A DNA stretch of 22,145 nucleotides from Pseudomonadota bacterium (lineage in GTDB: Bacteria > Pseudomonadota > Alphaproteobacteria > UBA9219 > RGZA01), in contig JACQAB010000083.1 in the NCBI GenBank assembly GCA_016195205.1, positions 1 through 22,145 of the forward strand. Direction: 5' to 3'. This document shows, piece by piece, positions 1 to 8,082 of this stretch; positions within the stretch are counted from its first letter, which is position 1; each line of letters begins with the position of its first letter. Made by a program: the position numbers and the translations under genes. Below the pieces are notes generated by a model. The model was not told the DNA's origin. It did no database searches and saw only the letters and a list, made by a program, of their open reading frames with translations.

Positions 1-89
1 CCATCGTGGTGTTTTCCATCTTCACCCACGGCGCGCTGGCCGAAGTGGTGCAGGGCAAAGGCCGCTTTACCATTGTGACGGAGAATTAA
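1..89 (+). CDS. pyrH: UMP kinase, C-terminal fragment (5' end outside window)
   Basis: The reading frame with codons starting at base 3 is open from the window edge and gives 28 residues ending in RFTIVTEN before TAA at 87-89. The pattern IVVFSI..HGALAEVV followed by a glycine-containing turn and a short final strand matches the end of bacterial UMP kinase, which phosphorylates UMP to UDP in pyrimidine synthesis. The following gene is frr, and pyrH-frr adjacency is widespread in bacteria, which strengthens the call. Only the last tenth or so of the protein is present, so no active-site residues can be checked. Confidence 0.8.
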   Translation, partial: IVVFSIFTHGALAEVVQGKGRFTIVTEN

Positions 90-114
90 CTTGCCGTTTT
101 TCCAAAACCAATAC

Positions 115-272
115 GTCATCCCCGCGACCCGGCTTCGCCAAGGCTACGCCGGGTTGTTTGCTCAAACTCGTCCGCCGAAGCTCGAAGAGCGTAGGCGGAA
201 GGCGGGGATCCACGACAGGCCAAAAGCCGTATCTTGTGGCTTTTCGTGGATGCCCGCCTTCGCGGGCATGAC
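115..272. repeat. Composite palindromic repeat filling the pyrH-frr gap
   Basis: The outer arms GTCATCCCCGC (115-125) and GCGGGCATGAC (262-272) are inverted copies with one mismatch. Inside the right half is a 7-bp hairpin, TGCCCGC at 251-257 against GCGGGCA at 262-268 with loop CTTC. A longer imperfect stem pairs ATCCACG (208-214) with CGTGGAT (245-251) and AAAAGCC (222-228) with GGCTTTT (238-244). The left half is interrupted by a second repeat (127-199). This resembles the short dispersed GTCAT-type palindromes common in proteobacterial intergenic DNA. It ends five bases before the frr Shine-Dalgarno sequence. It may fold in the pyrH-frr transcript, but there is no U-tract to make it a terminator. 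Confidence 0.8.
127..199 (-). repeat. Nested two-hairpin repeat, copy 1
   Basis: On the minus strand this reads as hairpin A (199-171, arms TCCGCC and GGCGGA) followed by a short spacer and hairpin B (153-128, arms CCCGGC and GCCGGG). The minus strand aligns along almost its whole length with 12612-12677 on the plus strand, so the two are copies of one family in opposite orientation. It lies exactly where the left hairpin loop of the surrounding GTCAT palindrome would be: CCCGC at 121-125 and GCGGG at 202-206 flank it. If translated it would give an AYAL.ASADEF-type peptide, but no gene here appears to use it. Confidence 0.8.
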
Positions 273-287
273 AAGTTAGGAGTTACT

Positions 288-842
288 ATGGCTACCGCGC
301 TAGATGATCTGAAACGCCGCATGGATATGTCGCTTGATACCTTCAAGAAGGAATTGGGTGGTTTGCGCACCGGCCGCGCCAGCCCGAACATGCTGGACCC
401 GGTGGTGGTGGATGCCTATGGCAGCCACATGCCGCTGAACCAGGTCGGCACCGTCAGCGTGCCCGAAGCGCGGCTGCTTACCGTGCAGGTATGGGACAAG
501 GGATTGGTGAAATCGGTGGAAAAGGCGATTACCGATGCCGGACTTGGCCTTAACCCGCAGCCCGATGGGCAGTTGATCCGCATTCCCATTCCCTCGCTGA
601 CGGCGGAACGCCGCCAGGAGCTTTCCAAGGTTGCCGGCAAATATGCTGAAGGCGCGCGCGTGGCCATCCGCAACGTGCGCCGCGACGGCATGGAGCAGAT
701 CAAGAAACAGCTGAAGGATAAGGCCATCAGCGAAGACGAGGAAAAAAACCTTCAAACCAAAATCCAGCAGCTGACCGATGGCGAAATCAAGAAAATCGAC
801 GAGATGCTGACGAATAAAGAAAAAGAAATTACGCAGGTTTAA
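288..842 (+). CDS. frr: Ribosome recycling factor
   Basis: Encodes 184 residues, the usual length of ribosome recycling factor, which with EF-G splits post-termination ribosomes in the cytoplasm. Diagnostic stretches are TGRASP at 28-33, PIPSLTAERR, and the basic helix around VAIRNVRRDG; the rest fits the three-helix bundle with an inserted beta domain. The frame is open further upstream to 234, but those codons come from the palindromic repeat. ATG at 288 is chosen because AGGAG (278-282) lies five bases before it and the product then has family length. It follows pyrH after a repeat-filled gap of 198 bases. Confidence 0.97.
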   Translation: MATALDDLKRRMDMSLDTFKKELGGLRTGRASPNMLDPVVVDAYGSHMPLNQVGTVSVPEARLLTVQVWDKGLVKSVEKAITDAGLGLNPQPDGQLIRIPIPSLTAERRQELSKVAGKYAEGARVAIRNVRRDGMEQIKKQLKDKAISEDEEKNLQTKIQQLTDGEIKKIDEMLTNKEKEITQV

Positions 843-863
843 ATATAACGGCAGGAGGCGGCC

Positions 864-1121
864 ATGGGTATTTATCAGATGTTCAGGGGAAGCGATGCGC
901 ATGCGAAAAGAATACGCCAGTTTGACACCATCGCGGGAGCCTATGGGCTGCTAAGCCAGCCAGGTGTTGATCCTTATGTTTCAGACTTTCTTTACGGAAC
1001 GGATGTTACGGCGCTGGCAGTTGAAGTTTTTGAAGGGCGTGATGATGTCGTTCGCGCGGCATTGCAGCCTTCAACGCCCATACGGCGTGGGCGGTTGCTT
1101 GCGCGTATGTTGGGCGGATAG
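864..1121 (+). CDS. Unrecognised 85-residue protein between frr and uppS
   Basis: ATG at 864 is preceded by a strong AGGAGG (853-858) with a five-base spacer, the best ribosome binding site in the left half of the window. The product has no signal peptide or membrane segment. It is acidic in the middle (a DVTALAVEVFEGRDD stretch) and ends in a basic, glycine-capped tail (RRGRLLARMLGG). I do not recognise a family. It starts 21 bases after frr and ends 10 bases before the uppS start, which has no clear Shine-Dalgarno of its own, so translation of this ORF may deliver ribosomes to uppS (inference). The reading frame and binding site support a real gene; function is unknown. Confidence 0.7.
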   Translation: MGIYQMFRGSDAHAKRIRQFDTIAGAYGLLSQPGVDPYVSDFLYGTDVTALAVEVFEGRDDVVRAALQPSTPIRRGRLLARMLGG

Positions 1122-1131
1122 CTGATCGTTT

Positions 1132-1833
1132 ATGCCGGACCGCGATTTCACCATCCCCCAGCACATCGCCATTATCATGGACGGCAATGGCCGCTGGGCC
1201 TCTTCGCGCGGGTTGCCGCATATTGCCGGGCATCGCGCCGGGATCGAGGCGGTGCGCCGCACGTTGCAAGCCGCAACCGACAGCGGCATTCCTTATTTAA
1301 CGCTTTACGGTTTTTCTTCCGAAAACTGGCGCCGCCCGCAGAAGGAAGTGGAAGACCTGATGGGCCTTCTGCGTTTTTACCTGCAGGGCGAATTGGCGCA
1401 TTTACATAAAGAGCAGGTGCGGCTTTCCATTATCGGCGACCGCACGCGCTTTTCACCCGACATTGTGCGCCTGATCGAAGAGGGGGAAAAGCTAACCTCC
1501 AGGAACACCCGCATTCACCTGACCATTGCGTTAAGCTATGGCAGCCGCCAGGAACTCCTGCGCGCGGTGAAGAACCTGGTCCACAAGGCGCCCGAAGAAA
1601 TCACCGAAGAAGCCCTGCAGGCCGAGCTTTACACCGCGGGCATTCCCGATCCCGACCTGGTGATCCGCACCAGCGGGGAAAAACGCCTTTCGAACTTCCT
1701 TTTGTGGCAATCGGCCTATGCCGAGCTGGTGTTTGTGGACACGCTATGGCCGGATTTCAGCGCCAACGACCTTGCCAACGCGCTGGATGAATTCAACCGC
1801 CGTGAACGCCGCTATGGAGCGCGCGTTGGGTAA
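1132..1833 (+). CDS. uppS: Undecaprenyl diphosphate synthase (cis-prenyltransferase)
   Basis: The 233-residue product adds isopentenyl units in cis to farnesyl diphosphate, making the C55 carrier lipid used for peptidoglycan and surface polysaccharides. Family motifs are IIMDGNGRW at 14-22 with the essential Asp17, the substrate-side HIAGHRAG segment, SSENWRRP, and the C-terminal RTSGEKRLSNFLLWQ with conserved arginines, followed by AYAEL and LWPDF. No good Shine-Dalgarno precedes ATG 1132; the upstream small ORF stops 10 bases before it. The 3' end overlaps cdsA by 20 bases. Length is normal for the family. Confidence 0.97.
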   Translation: MPDRDFTIPQHIAIIMDGNGRWASSRGLPHIAGHRAGIEAVRRTLQAATDSGIPYLTLYGFSSENWRRPQKEVEDLMGLLRFYLQGELAHLHKEQVRLSIIGDRTRFSPDIVRLIEEGEKLTSRNTRIHLTIALSYGSRQELLRAVKNLVHKAPEEITEEALQAELYTAGIPDPDLVIRTSGEKRLSNFLLWQSAYAELVFVDTLWPDFSANDLANALDEFNRRERRYGARVG

Positions 1834-2644
1834 GGCGCTTAAATCAAACCTTCTGTTGCGTTTTCTTAGTGCGGCGATACTGGCGCCGGCTTTTTATTTT
1901 ATTGTCGAAGCGGGTGACCTGGCCTTCGCCAGCCTGATGCTGCTGGGCGCGCTGTGGGCGGGCTATGAATGGCTGATGATGGTCAACCCGCGCGGCCAAA
2001 AGGCCGTATGGGTGCCGGTGCTGTTCAGCCTTGCGCTGAGTTGGGGCGTGGCGCTGCAAACCGATATTCCCACTTCGGTTATCCTGTGCCTTTCCGTCAG
2101 CCTGGTGCTGATGGTTCTTTTCCGCATCTTCAAGGTACAGAAGCCCGTACTGCTTTCCATGAGCGTTTCCTATATCGGCTCGGCGATGCTGGGGTTGCTG
2201 GCCATGCGGCAGATTGGCCCGGCGGGGTTCAGCCTGACGGTTTTTGTTTGCGCCGCGGTCTGGCTGACGGATACCGGAGCCTATTTCTGTGGAAGAATCC
2301 TGCGTGGCGTGCGCCTGGCCCCTGACATCAGCCCCAGCAAAACCTGGGCCGGATTCATCGGCGGCATCGGTGCGGCGCTGCTTACCGCAGGGCTGTTTAT
2401 CGCCTTATTTCACCCGCATAAACCCTATGGGGTGCTGGCGGTTGCGGGCTTCTTGTCTCTCTCCGCCCAATGTGGTGACCTGTTCGAATCCTGGGTCAAA
2501 CGGCAGGCCGGGGTGAAGGATTCGGGCGAGCTGATCCCAGGTCATGGCGGCCTGTTGGATCGGATCGACGGGCTTATTATGGCTGTCCTGCTGTTCTGGG
2601 CCGCTTTGTGGGCGACGCATAACGATTTGTCATGGTGGGTTTAG
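1814..2644 (+). CDS. cdsA: Phosphatidate cytidylyltransferase
   Basis: A 276-residue integral membrane enzyme that makes CDP-diacylglycerol from phosphatidate and CTP, the branch point of phospholipid synthesis. Several hydrophobic segments lie between residues 12 and 215. The family signature is complete at the C-terminus: SPSKTWAG at 173-180, SWVKR at 226-230, KD at 235-236, PGHGG at 242-246 and DRID at 249-252. Start ATG 1814 lies inside uppS (20-base overlap), implying translational coupling; an in-frame ATG at 1787 is an alternative, but 1814 puts a short basic leader just before the first membrane helix. dxr follows after four bases. Confidence 0.95.
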   Translation: MERALGKALKSNLLLRFLSAAILAPAFYFIVEAGDLAFASLMLLGALWAGYEWLMMVNPRGQKAVWVPVLFSLALSWGVALQTDIPTSVILCLSVSLVLMVLFRIFKVQKPVLLSMSVSYIGSAMLGLLAMRQIGPAGFSLTVFVCAAVWLTDTGAYFCGRILRGVRLAPDISPSKTWAGFIGGIGAALLTAGLFIALFHPHKPYGVLAVAGFLSLSAQCGDLFESWVKRQAGVKDSGELIPGHGGLLDRIDGLIMAVLLFWAALWATHNDLSWWV

Positions 2645-2648
2645 AAGA

Positions 2649-3872
2649 ATGAAAGCGGTCAAACAAATCTTTAGCGACGCGGATGCCCGCCCGGGACGAC
2701 GTTCGCAGCATGCGCGGCGCAAAGTGGCCGTGCTGGGTTCAACCGGCTCGGTGGGCCGCCAAACTGTGGAATTGATCGAAGCCAGTCCCAATCGTTTCGA
2801 AACCATCGCCCTTACCGCCCATAATAATGTGGAGTTGCTTATCGAGCAGGCGCGCCGCGTGAAACCGGCCCTGGCGGTGATAGGCGACGAAACGAAATAC
2901 AAATCCTTGCAAGATGGGCTGGCCGGAACCGGCATTGAAGCTCAAGCAGGTGCGGCGGCCATTGTCGATGCGGCAAGACGTAACAGCGATCTGGTCATGG
3001 CCGCCATTGTAGGTGCGGCCGGGCTGCCCGCTACGCTGGAAGCGGTGAAACGCGGCGCCATAGTGGCTTTTGCCAATAAGGAATGTCTGGTTTGCGCGGG
3101 ACCGCTGATGATGCAGCAGGTGATGCGCTGCGGCGCGCGGCTTTTACCGGTAGATAGCGAACATAACGCCATTTTCCAGGTCTTCGACGATGCAAGGCGC
3201 GACAGCGTTGCCCGGCTTATTCTTACCGCCTCGGGCGGGCCGTTCCGCGCCGCTAGCCTTGCGGAAATGAAAAATGTTACCCCGCAACAGGCGGTAAAGC
3301 ATCCGGTGTGGGCGATGGGTTCGAAAATTTCCATCGATAGTGCCACTATGATGAACAAGGGCCTTGAGATCATCGAGGCCCATTTTCTTTTCGGCATGCC
3401 GGAAGAGAAGATCGACGTGCTGGTGCACCCGCAATCCATCGTACACAGCATGGTAGAATACAAAGACGGTTCGGTGCTGGCGCAATTGGGCACGCCCGAC
3501 ATGCGCACGCCCATCGCCTATGCCTTGTCCTGGCCCGAGCGGATGGAGGCCCCAGCGCAGCGGTTGGATCTGGCCCGCCTGGGCGCACTTACGTTTGAGG
3601 CCCCGGACGAGGCGCGCTTCCCGGCCCTGCGCCTTGCGCGCGCTGCCTTAAAGCGCGGCGACAGCGCGCCCACCGTGCTGAATGCCGCCAATGAAGTGGC
3701 CGTAGAGGCCTTTTTAAACGGCCGTATTGGGTTCCTTGATATCGCTCGAATTGTCGAAGAAACTCTGGCCGCCGCCAACATCGCTCCCTTAAACGACCTT
3801 GAAAGCATTCATGCCTGTGACCAGTCCGCCCGGCGCGTTGCTGCCGAAAAAACCCGCGCTTCACAGAATTAG
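2649..3872 (+). CDS. dxr: 1-deoxy-D-xylulose 5-phosphate reductoisomerase
   Basis: Converts DXP to 2-C-methyl-D-erythritol 4-phosphate with NADPH, the committed step of the non-mevalonate isoprenoid pathway that feeds UppS. The NADPH loop GSTGSVG is at 30-36, the metal and substrate segment LPVDSEHNAIFQ includes Asp169 and Glu171, and TASGGPF and IDSATMMNKGLE are present. The 407-residue length is close to the family, with a basic leader of about 24 residues before the Rossmann fold, so the true start could be somewhat downstream. The gene begins four bases after cdsA and its stop lies seven bases before the rseP ATG. Confidence 0.96.
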   Translation: MKAVKQIFSDADARPGRRSQHARRKVAVLGSTGSVGRQTVELIEASPNRFETIALTAHNNVELLIEQARRVKPALAVIGDETKYKSLQDGLAGTGIEAQAGAAAIVDAARRNSDLVMAAIVGAAGLPATLEAVKRGAIVAFANKECLVCAGPLMMQQVMRCGARLLPVDSEHNAIFQVFDDARRDSVARLILTASGGPFRAASLAEMKNVTPQQAVKHPVWAMGSKISIDSATMMNKGLEIIEAHFLFGMPEEKIDVLVHPQSIVHSMVEYKDGSVLAQLGTPDMRTPIAYALSWPERMEAPAQRLDLARLGALTFEAPDEARFPALRLARAALKRGDSAPTVLNAANEVAVEAFLNGRIGFLDIARIVEETLAAANIAPLNDLESIHACDQSARRVAAEKTRASQN

Positions 3873-3879
3873 GTGAGTG

Positions 3880-5013
3880 ATGAAAGAGATTTTCCTCGAT
3901 TACCTGCCTTACTTCCTCATGGTGCTCAGCATCGTGGTATTCGTGCATGAATGGGGGCATTACATCGTGGCGCGGCTGTGCGGCGTGAAGGTGGAATCTT
4001 TTTCCATCGGCTTTGGGCCTGAACTGTTTGGCATTGTCGACGGCGCCAAGACGCGCTGGAAAATCAGCCTGCTTCCCCTGGGTGGTTACGTGAAAATGTT
4101 CGGCGATGCCGATCCCACCAGCATGCCCGGCAAAGAAAATTACACGATGACGCCTGCCGAAAAGAAGGTGGCCTTTTTCTATAAGCCGGTATGGGCCCGC
4201 GCCGCCATTGTGCTGGCCGGCCCGGCAGTGAATTTCCTTTTTACCTTCGTGGTTTTCGTGTGTTTGTTCACGCTGGAAGGCCAGCCTTTTACCCCGCCGG
4301 TGGTGGGAGGCGTGGGCGAGGGCAGCCCGGCCGCCGCGGCGGGCATCAAGCCCGGCGATTTGATCGTCAAGATCAATGAAACGCCCATTGAGCGGTTCGA
4401 GGAAATTCGCCGCCAGATTGCTTCGGGCATTGCCGAAAAAACCTCGATCACCGTCAATCGCGCTGGAAAAACTCTGGAACTTCACGTCACGCCGCGCATG
4501 ACGGAAGTGAAAGACCGTTTTGGCATGGTGCATCACCTGAGTCAGATTGGCATTAAATCGCAAATCGGCAAAATGGAATATCACAAGCTTGACCTGGTTC
4601 CGGCGGTGAAGGCCACGGTTTTCGAAATGGGCAATATGGTAACCACTACCCTTAGCGCCATCGGCCAGATCATTGTTGGCACACGCGGCACGGAAGAACT
4701 GGGCGGGCCTTTGCGCATCGCGCAAATGTCGGGCGAGGTGGGTAAGGAAGGCATCATCCCCCTGATCTGGTTTATGGGCATGATTTCCCTTAGTTTGGGC
4801 CTATTTAACCTGTTCCCCATTCCGCTGTTGGATGGGGGACACTTGCTGTTCTACCTGATCGAAGCCGTTAAAGGCCGTCCGGTGAACGAAAGCATTATGG
4901 AGTTCACGTCCAAGGCCGGTTTCGTATTCATCATCGGGTTGATGATCTTCTTCACCTGGAATGACATCGTGCAGCTCAACGTCTTCAATGCCATCCGCGG
5001 TTTCTTCAGCTAG
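3880..5013 (+). CDS. rseP: RseP-type intramembrane site-2 metalloprotease
   Basis: A 377-residue membrane zinc protease. The HEWGH zinc motif is at 23-27 in the first membrane helix, and the third ligand is Asp318 in the LDGG segment after NLFPIP. One PDZ domain lies at about 110-190, with the GIKPGDLIVKIN core; the two-PDZ arrangement of E. coli RseP (about 450 residues) is absent, as is usual in shorter homologues. Members cleave anti-sigma factors and remnant signal peptides in the inner membrane. ATG 3880 is preferred over the adjacent GTG 3877 because AGGTG (3871-3875) then has a four-base gap. bamA follows after 19 bases. Confidence 0.95.
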   Translation: MKEIFLDYLPYFLMVLSIVVFVHEWGHYIVARLCGVKVESFSIGFGPELFGIVDGAKTRWKISLLPLGGYVKMFGDADPTSMPGKENYTMTPAEKKVAFFYKPVWARAAIVLAGPAVNFLFTFVVFVCLFTLEGQPFTPPVVGGVGEGSPAAAAGIKPGDLIVKINETPIERFEEIRRQIASGIAEKTSITVNRAGKTLELHVTPRMTEVKDRFGMVHHLSQIGIKSQIGKMEYHKLDLVPAVKATVFEMGNMVTTTLSAIGQIIVGTRGTEELGGPLRIAQMSGEVGKEGIIPLIWFMGMISLSLGLFNLFPIPLLDGGHLLFYLIEAVKGRPVNESIMEFTSKAGFVFIIGLMIFFTWNDIVQLNVFNAIRGFFS

Positions 5014-5032
5014 TCCCTTTCCTTCTGCCGGC

Positions 5033-7405
5033 ATGAAAAAAATTCTTTTATCCACCCTGTTGCTTGCCGTGGGCCTGCTGGGCTTCGTGGCCGAGGCGCG
5101 TGCGCTGACGCTGCAGGATCCGAAGGCCACGCTGCCGCCCGTGGTGGCCTCGGCGCAGCCATCAAAAAAACCCATGCTTGGGCCCGGCGGCACGGTCATC
5201 CGCAAGATCAATGTGGAAGGCACCCAACGCATCGAGGCGGGCACGGTGCTTTCTTATCTGGCGCTGGCGCAGGGGCAGGAAGCCACGCGCGCCAAGCTGA
5301 ATGAATCGCTGAAAAACCTGTTTGCCACGGGCTTTTTCAGCGATGCGACGTTGGACATGCAGCCCGATGGCACGCTGAAGGTCATGGTAAAGGAAAACCC
5401 GGTGATTAACCGCGTGGTATTTGAAGGCAACAGCGCGATCAATGAAAAAGACTTGGAAAAGGAAATTCAGATCAAGCCGCGCCAGGTTTATACCAAAAGC
5501 CGCGTGAAAAGCGACGTGCAGCGCATTCTTGATCTTTACCGCCGTTCCGGCCGCTTTGCCGCCATTGTTGAACCCAAGATTATCAGGCTGGAACAAAATC
5601 GCATTGATCTGGTCTTTGAAATTACCGAAGGCGACCGCACCGGCGTGCGGCGCATCCGTTTCGTGGGTAACCATGTGTTCGACGACGACGCCCTGCGCGA
5701 TGCCGTCAACACGCGTGAGACCGCCTGGTGGCGCTTTTTCTCAAGTTCGGATTACTACGATCCCGACCGCATGAATTACGATAAAGACCTGTTGCGCCGC
5801 TTTTATTTAAACGCCGGATACGTGGATTTCCGCGTGATTTCCGCGCATGCCGAGCTTATTCCCGACCGCAAGGACTTCGTCATTACCTTCACCGTGGAAG
5901 AAGGCCCGCGCTACCGCTTCGGCAAGGTGGATGTGTCCACCACGCTGAAGGGTATTAACATGGCCGCGCTGCGTGAAAAGGTGGTGGTGCATTCCGGCGA
6001 GTGGTACAGCGCCGAGCGCGTGGAAAAAAGCGTGGCGCAGCTCACCGCCGTCATCGGTGATCTGCAATATGCCTTCGTGCAGGTTCAGCCCAAGATCGAG
6101 CCCGACCGCAAAAGCCATGTGGTAACCATCAACTTCGTCATCAACCAGGGCCCGCGCGTGTTTGTTGAAAGCATTAATATCAACGGCAACACACGCACGT
6201 TGGACCGCGTCATCCGCCGCCAGGTGAATCTTGCCGAAGGCGATCCGCTTATTGTCTCGCGCGTGAAGAAATCCGAGCAAAACATCCGTGACCTGGGCTT
6301 TTTCGAAGACGTAAAAGTCACGCAGTCTGAAGGCATACTGCCCGACCAGTCGGTGATTAACGTGGCGGTAAAAGAAAAGCCCACGGGAGAAATCTCAATC
6401 GGCGCAGGCTATTCCTCTACCGACGGCCCCTTGGGTGACTTCAGCATCCGTGAGCGCAACCTTTTGGGCAAAGGGCAGGATCTGCGCTTCTCGATCCAGG
6501 CCTCGCCGCGCACGCAGCAATACGACGTCAGCTTCACCGAACCCTATTTTCTCGAGCGTGACCTGGCGGCGGGCGCAGACATTTTCCGTGTGGTGCGCAG
6601 CAACCAAGATTCCAGCTCGTTCAGCGAAGAACGCAACGGCGTCAATCTGCGCCTGGGTTATCCGTTGTCGGAATTCTTGCGCCAGACCCTGAACTACAGC
6701 CTGTCACAAACCAGCATCACCGATGTACCGGCCACCGCCTCGCGCTATGTCCGCGAACAGGCAGGCAGCGCCGTGGTGTCTCTGGTGGGCCAGGAACTCA
6801 GCTACGACAAGCGCAATAGCAAGCTGGATCCGACCAAGGGTTATTTCGTGAAGTTGAATACCGATCTGGCCGGCCTGGGCGGCGATGTGGATTACGTCCG
6901 CGCACGTTTGGGCGGCGGATACTATGTTCCGGTCACCGAAAGCGAGAAATGGATCCTGAATCTGTTTGGCGAAGCCGGCTATATCGCCGGTCTTGGCCAG
7001 AAAGTGCGCATCAACGACCGTTTCTATCTGGGGGGCGACACGCTGCGCGGCTTTGAATATGCCGGCATCGGGCCGCGTGATAAAACCGGAACGGCCGACG
7101 ATGCCCTGGGCGGCAACCGTTATGTACGCACGCGCATCGAGTTGACTTTCCCCACCGGCCTGCCCGAGGAATTTGGCTTGCGTGGCCGCGTCTTCAACGA
7201 TTCCGGCATTTTGGACAGCGTGGAAGTCAATCCCTTGCCGGGTGAAGACCTGAAACGGGATTCCGCCCTGCGTTCCAGCGTGGGCGTGGGGCTGACCTGG
7301 GCTTCGCCTTTTGGTCCCATCGGCATTGATCTGGCCAAGCCCATTCTGCAACAGTCCTACGATAAGACCGAATTTTTCCGCTTCAGCTTTGGAACGCATC
7401 TGTAA
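5033..7405 (+). CDS. bamA: Outer-membrane protein assembly factor BamA
   Basis: A 790-residue Omp85 protein, the central subunit of the machine that inserts beta-barrels into the outer membrane. The signal peptide is MKKILLSTLLLAVG onward, with probable cleavage after AEARA near residue 24. A proline-rich linker follows to about 50, then five POTRA repeats to about 445, recognisable by recurring G-x-R and LYR-SGRFA-type motifs. The 16-strand barrel fills the rest. The conserved LRGFEYAGIGPRD loop motif is present. The chain ends in FSFGTHL, so the last residue is Leu rather than the usual aromatic. Start ATG 5033 is chosen for the signal peptide; upstream codons in the frame overlap rseP. ompH follows two bases after the stop. 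Confidence 0.96.
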   Translation: MKKILLSTLLLAVGLLGFVAEARALTLQDPKATLPPVVASAQPSKKPMLGPGGTVIRKINVEGTQRIEAGTVLSYLALAQGQEATRAKLNESLKNLFATGFFSDATLDMQPDGTLKVMVKENPVINRVVFEGNSAINEKDLEKEIQIKPRQVYTKSRVKSDVQRILDLYRRSGRFAAIVEPKIIRLEQNRIDLVFEITEGDRTGVRRIRFVGNHVFDDDALRDAVNTRETAWWRFFSSSDYYDPDRMNYDKDLLRRFYLNAGYVDFRVISAHAELIPDRKDFVITFTVEEGPRYRFGKVDVSTTLKGINMAALREKVVVHSGEWYSAERVEKSVAQLTAVIGDLQYAFVQVQPKIEPDRKSHVVTINFVINQGPRVFVESININGNTRTLDRVIRRQVNLAEGDPLIVSRVKKSEQNIRDLGFFEDVKVTQSEGILPDQSVINVAVKEKPTGEISIGAGYSSTDGPLGDFSIRERNLLGKGQDLRFSIQASPRTQQYDVSFTEPYFLERDLAAGADIFRVVRSNQDSSSFSEERNGVNLRLGYPLSEFLRQTLNYSLSQTSITDVPATASRYVREQAGSAVVSLVGQELSYDKRNSKLDPTKGYFVKLNTDLAGLGGDVDYVRARLGGGYYVPVTESEKWILNLFGEAGYIAGLGQKVRINDRFYLGGDTLRGFEYAGIGPRDKTGTADDALGGNRYVRTRIELTFPTGLPEEFGLRGRVFNDSGILDSVEVNPLPGEDLKRDSALRSSVGVGLTWASPFGPIGIDLAKPILQQSYDKTEFFRFSFGTHL

Positions 7406-7407
7406 AA

Positions 7408-7986
7408 ATGAGACGCCTCGTCTTGCTTCTTGCCCTGTTCTGGGCCCTGCCGCTTTTCGCGGCTGAGCCGCCAGCGCCGCATGCCACAAACGCCCTTCTG
7501 GTGGTTGACGTAAAGCGCATTCTAGATGAATCCAAGGCTTCAGTCAGCGTGCAGAAGAAGATCGAAGCCCAGCGCGCCGCGTTCCAGACGGAGATCGCCG
7601 CCAAGGAAAAGCTTATCCGTGACGCCGAGCAGGAATTACTGGCCACGCGCGGCAAGCTGGAAGCCCGCGTCTATGCCGAGCGTGAAAACCAGCTTCGCCA
7701 GAAGTTCCGCGAGGTGGAGCAATACGTACAGGATCGCCGGCGCCTGCTGGAACAGGCCACCACGCTTTCGATGGGCAAGGTGCGCTCGGTCCTGCTAGGC
7801 ATTGTCACCGAAATTGCCCGCCGCCGGGGGGCCCAGGCGGTGCTGATCAAGCAACAGGTGCTGTGGGCCGAAAACGCGCTGGATATCACCGACCAGGTGC
7901 TGGAGCGGCTGAATGCCCAGCTGCCCGACCTGCCGGTCGAGATTGAAACACCCAAAGAACCCGCCAAAGAGGGTAAAAAGCCCTAA
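7408..7986 (+). CDS. ompH: OmpH/Skp-family periplasmic chaperone
   Basis: The 192-residue product has a signal peptide (RRLVLLLALFWALPLFA, cleavage near residue 18) and a short proline-containing linker. Next is the Skp-like opening strand LLVVDVKRILDESKA, then a long charged coiled coil at about 45-120 rich in Glu, Arg, Lys and Gln, and a closing alpha/beta part. A lysine/proline tail (PKEPAKEGKKP) ends the protein. Skp trimers hold unfolded outer-membrane proteins in the periplasm and deliver them to BamA, which is encoded two bases upstream. Sequence conservation in this family is low; the call rests on architecture plus position. Confidence 0.85.
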   Translation: MRRLVLLLALFWALPLFAAEPPAPHATNALLVVDVKRILDESKASVSVQKKIEAQRAAFQTEIAAKEKLIRDAEQELLATRGKLEARVYAERENQLRQKFREVEQYVQDRRRLLEQATTLSMGKVRSVLLGIVTEIARRRGAQAVLIKQQVLWAENALDITDQVLERLNAQLPDLPVEIETPKEPAKEGKKP

Positions 7987-8009
7987 AAAACCGCTTCTAA
8001 ACGGTTTTT
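7986..8009 (+). terminator. Weak stem-loop after ompH, possible terminator
   Basis: AAAAACCG (7986-7993) pairs with CGGTTTTT (8002-8009) around an eight-base loop, giving an 8-bp stem ending in a five-base T run. Only three pairs are G-C, so it would be weak and could act on either strand. It separates the bamA-ompH pair from fabZ, at the position where lpxD is often found in related clusters. Confidence 0.35.
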
Positions 8010-8082
8010 CGACCGCGTTGATTTGCGGCCCAAAATGAGGCATGTATGAAGCGCTTTTTTGAAGCCTTTATACCGGTTTGTC

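Noticed and set aside
300..902. A 200-codon minus-strand frame across frr
   Set aside because: It is the mirror of frr codons, with no independent ribosome binding site and low-complexity hydrophobic composition.
3589..4725. A 378-codon open frame on the minus strand opposite dxr and rseP
   Set aside because: It lies antisense to two strongly identified genes, has no recognisable motif, and its histidine- and arginine-rich composition is typical of the reverse frame of GC-rich coding DNA.
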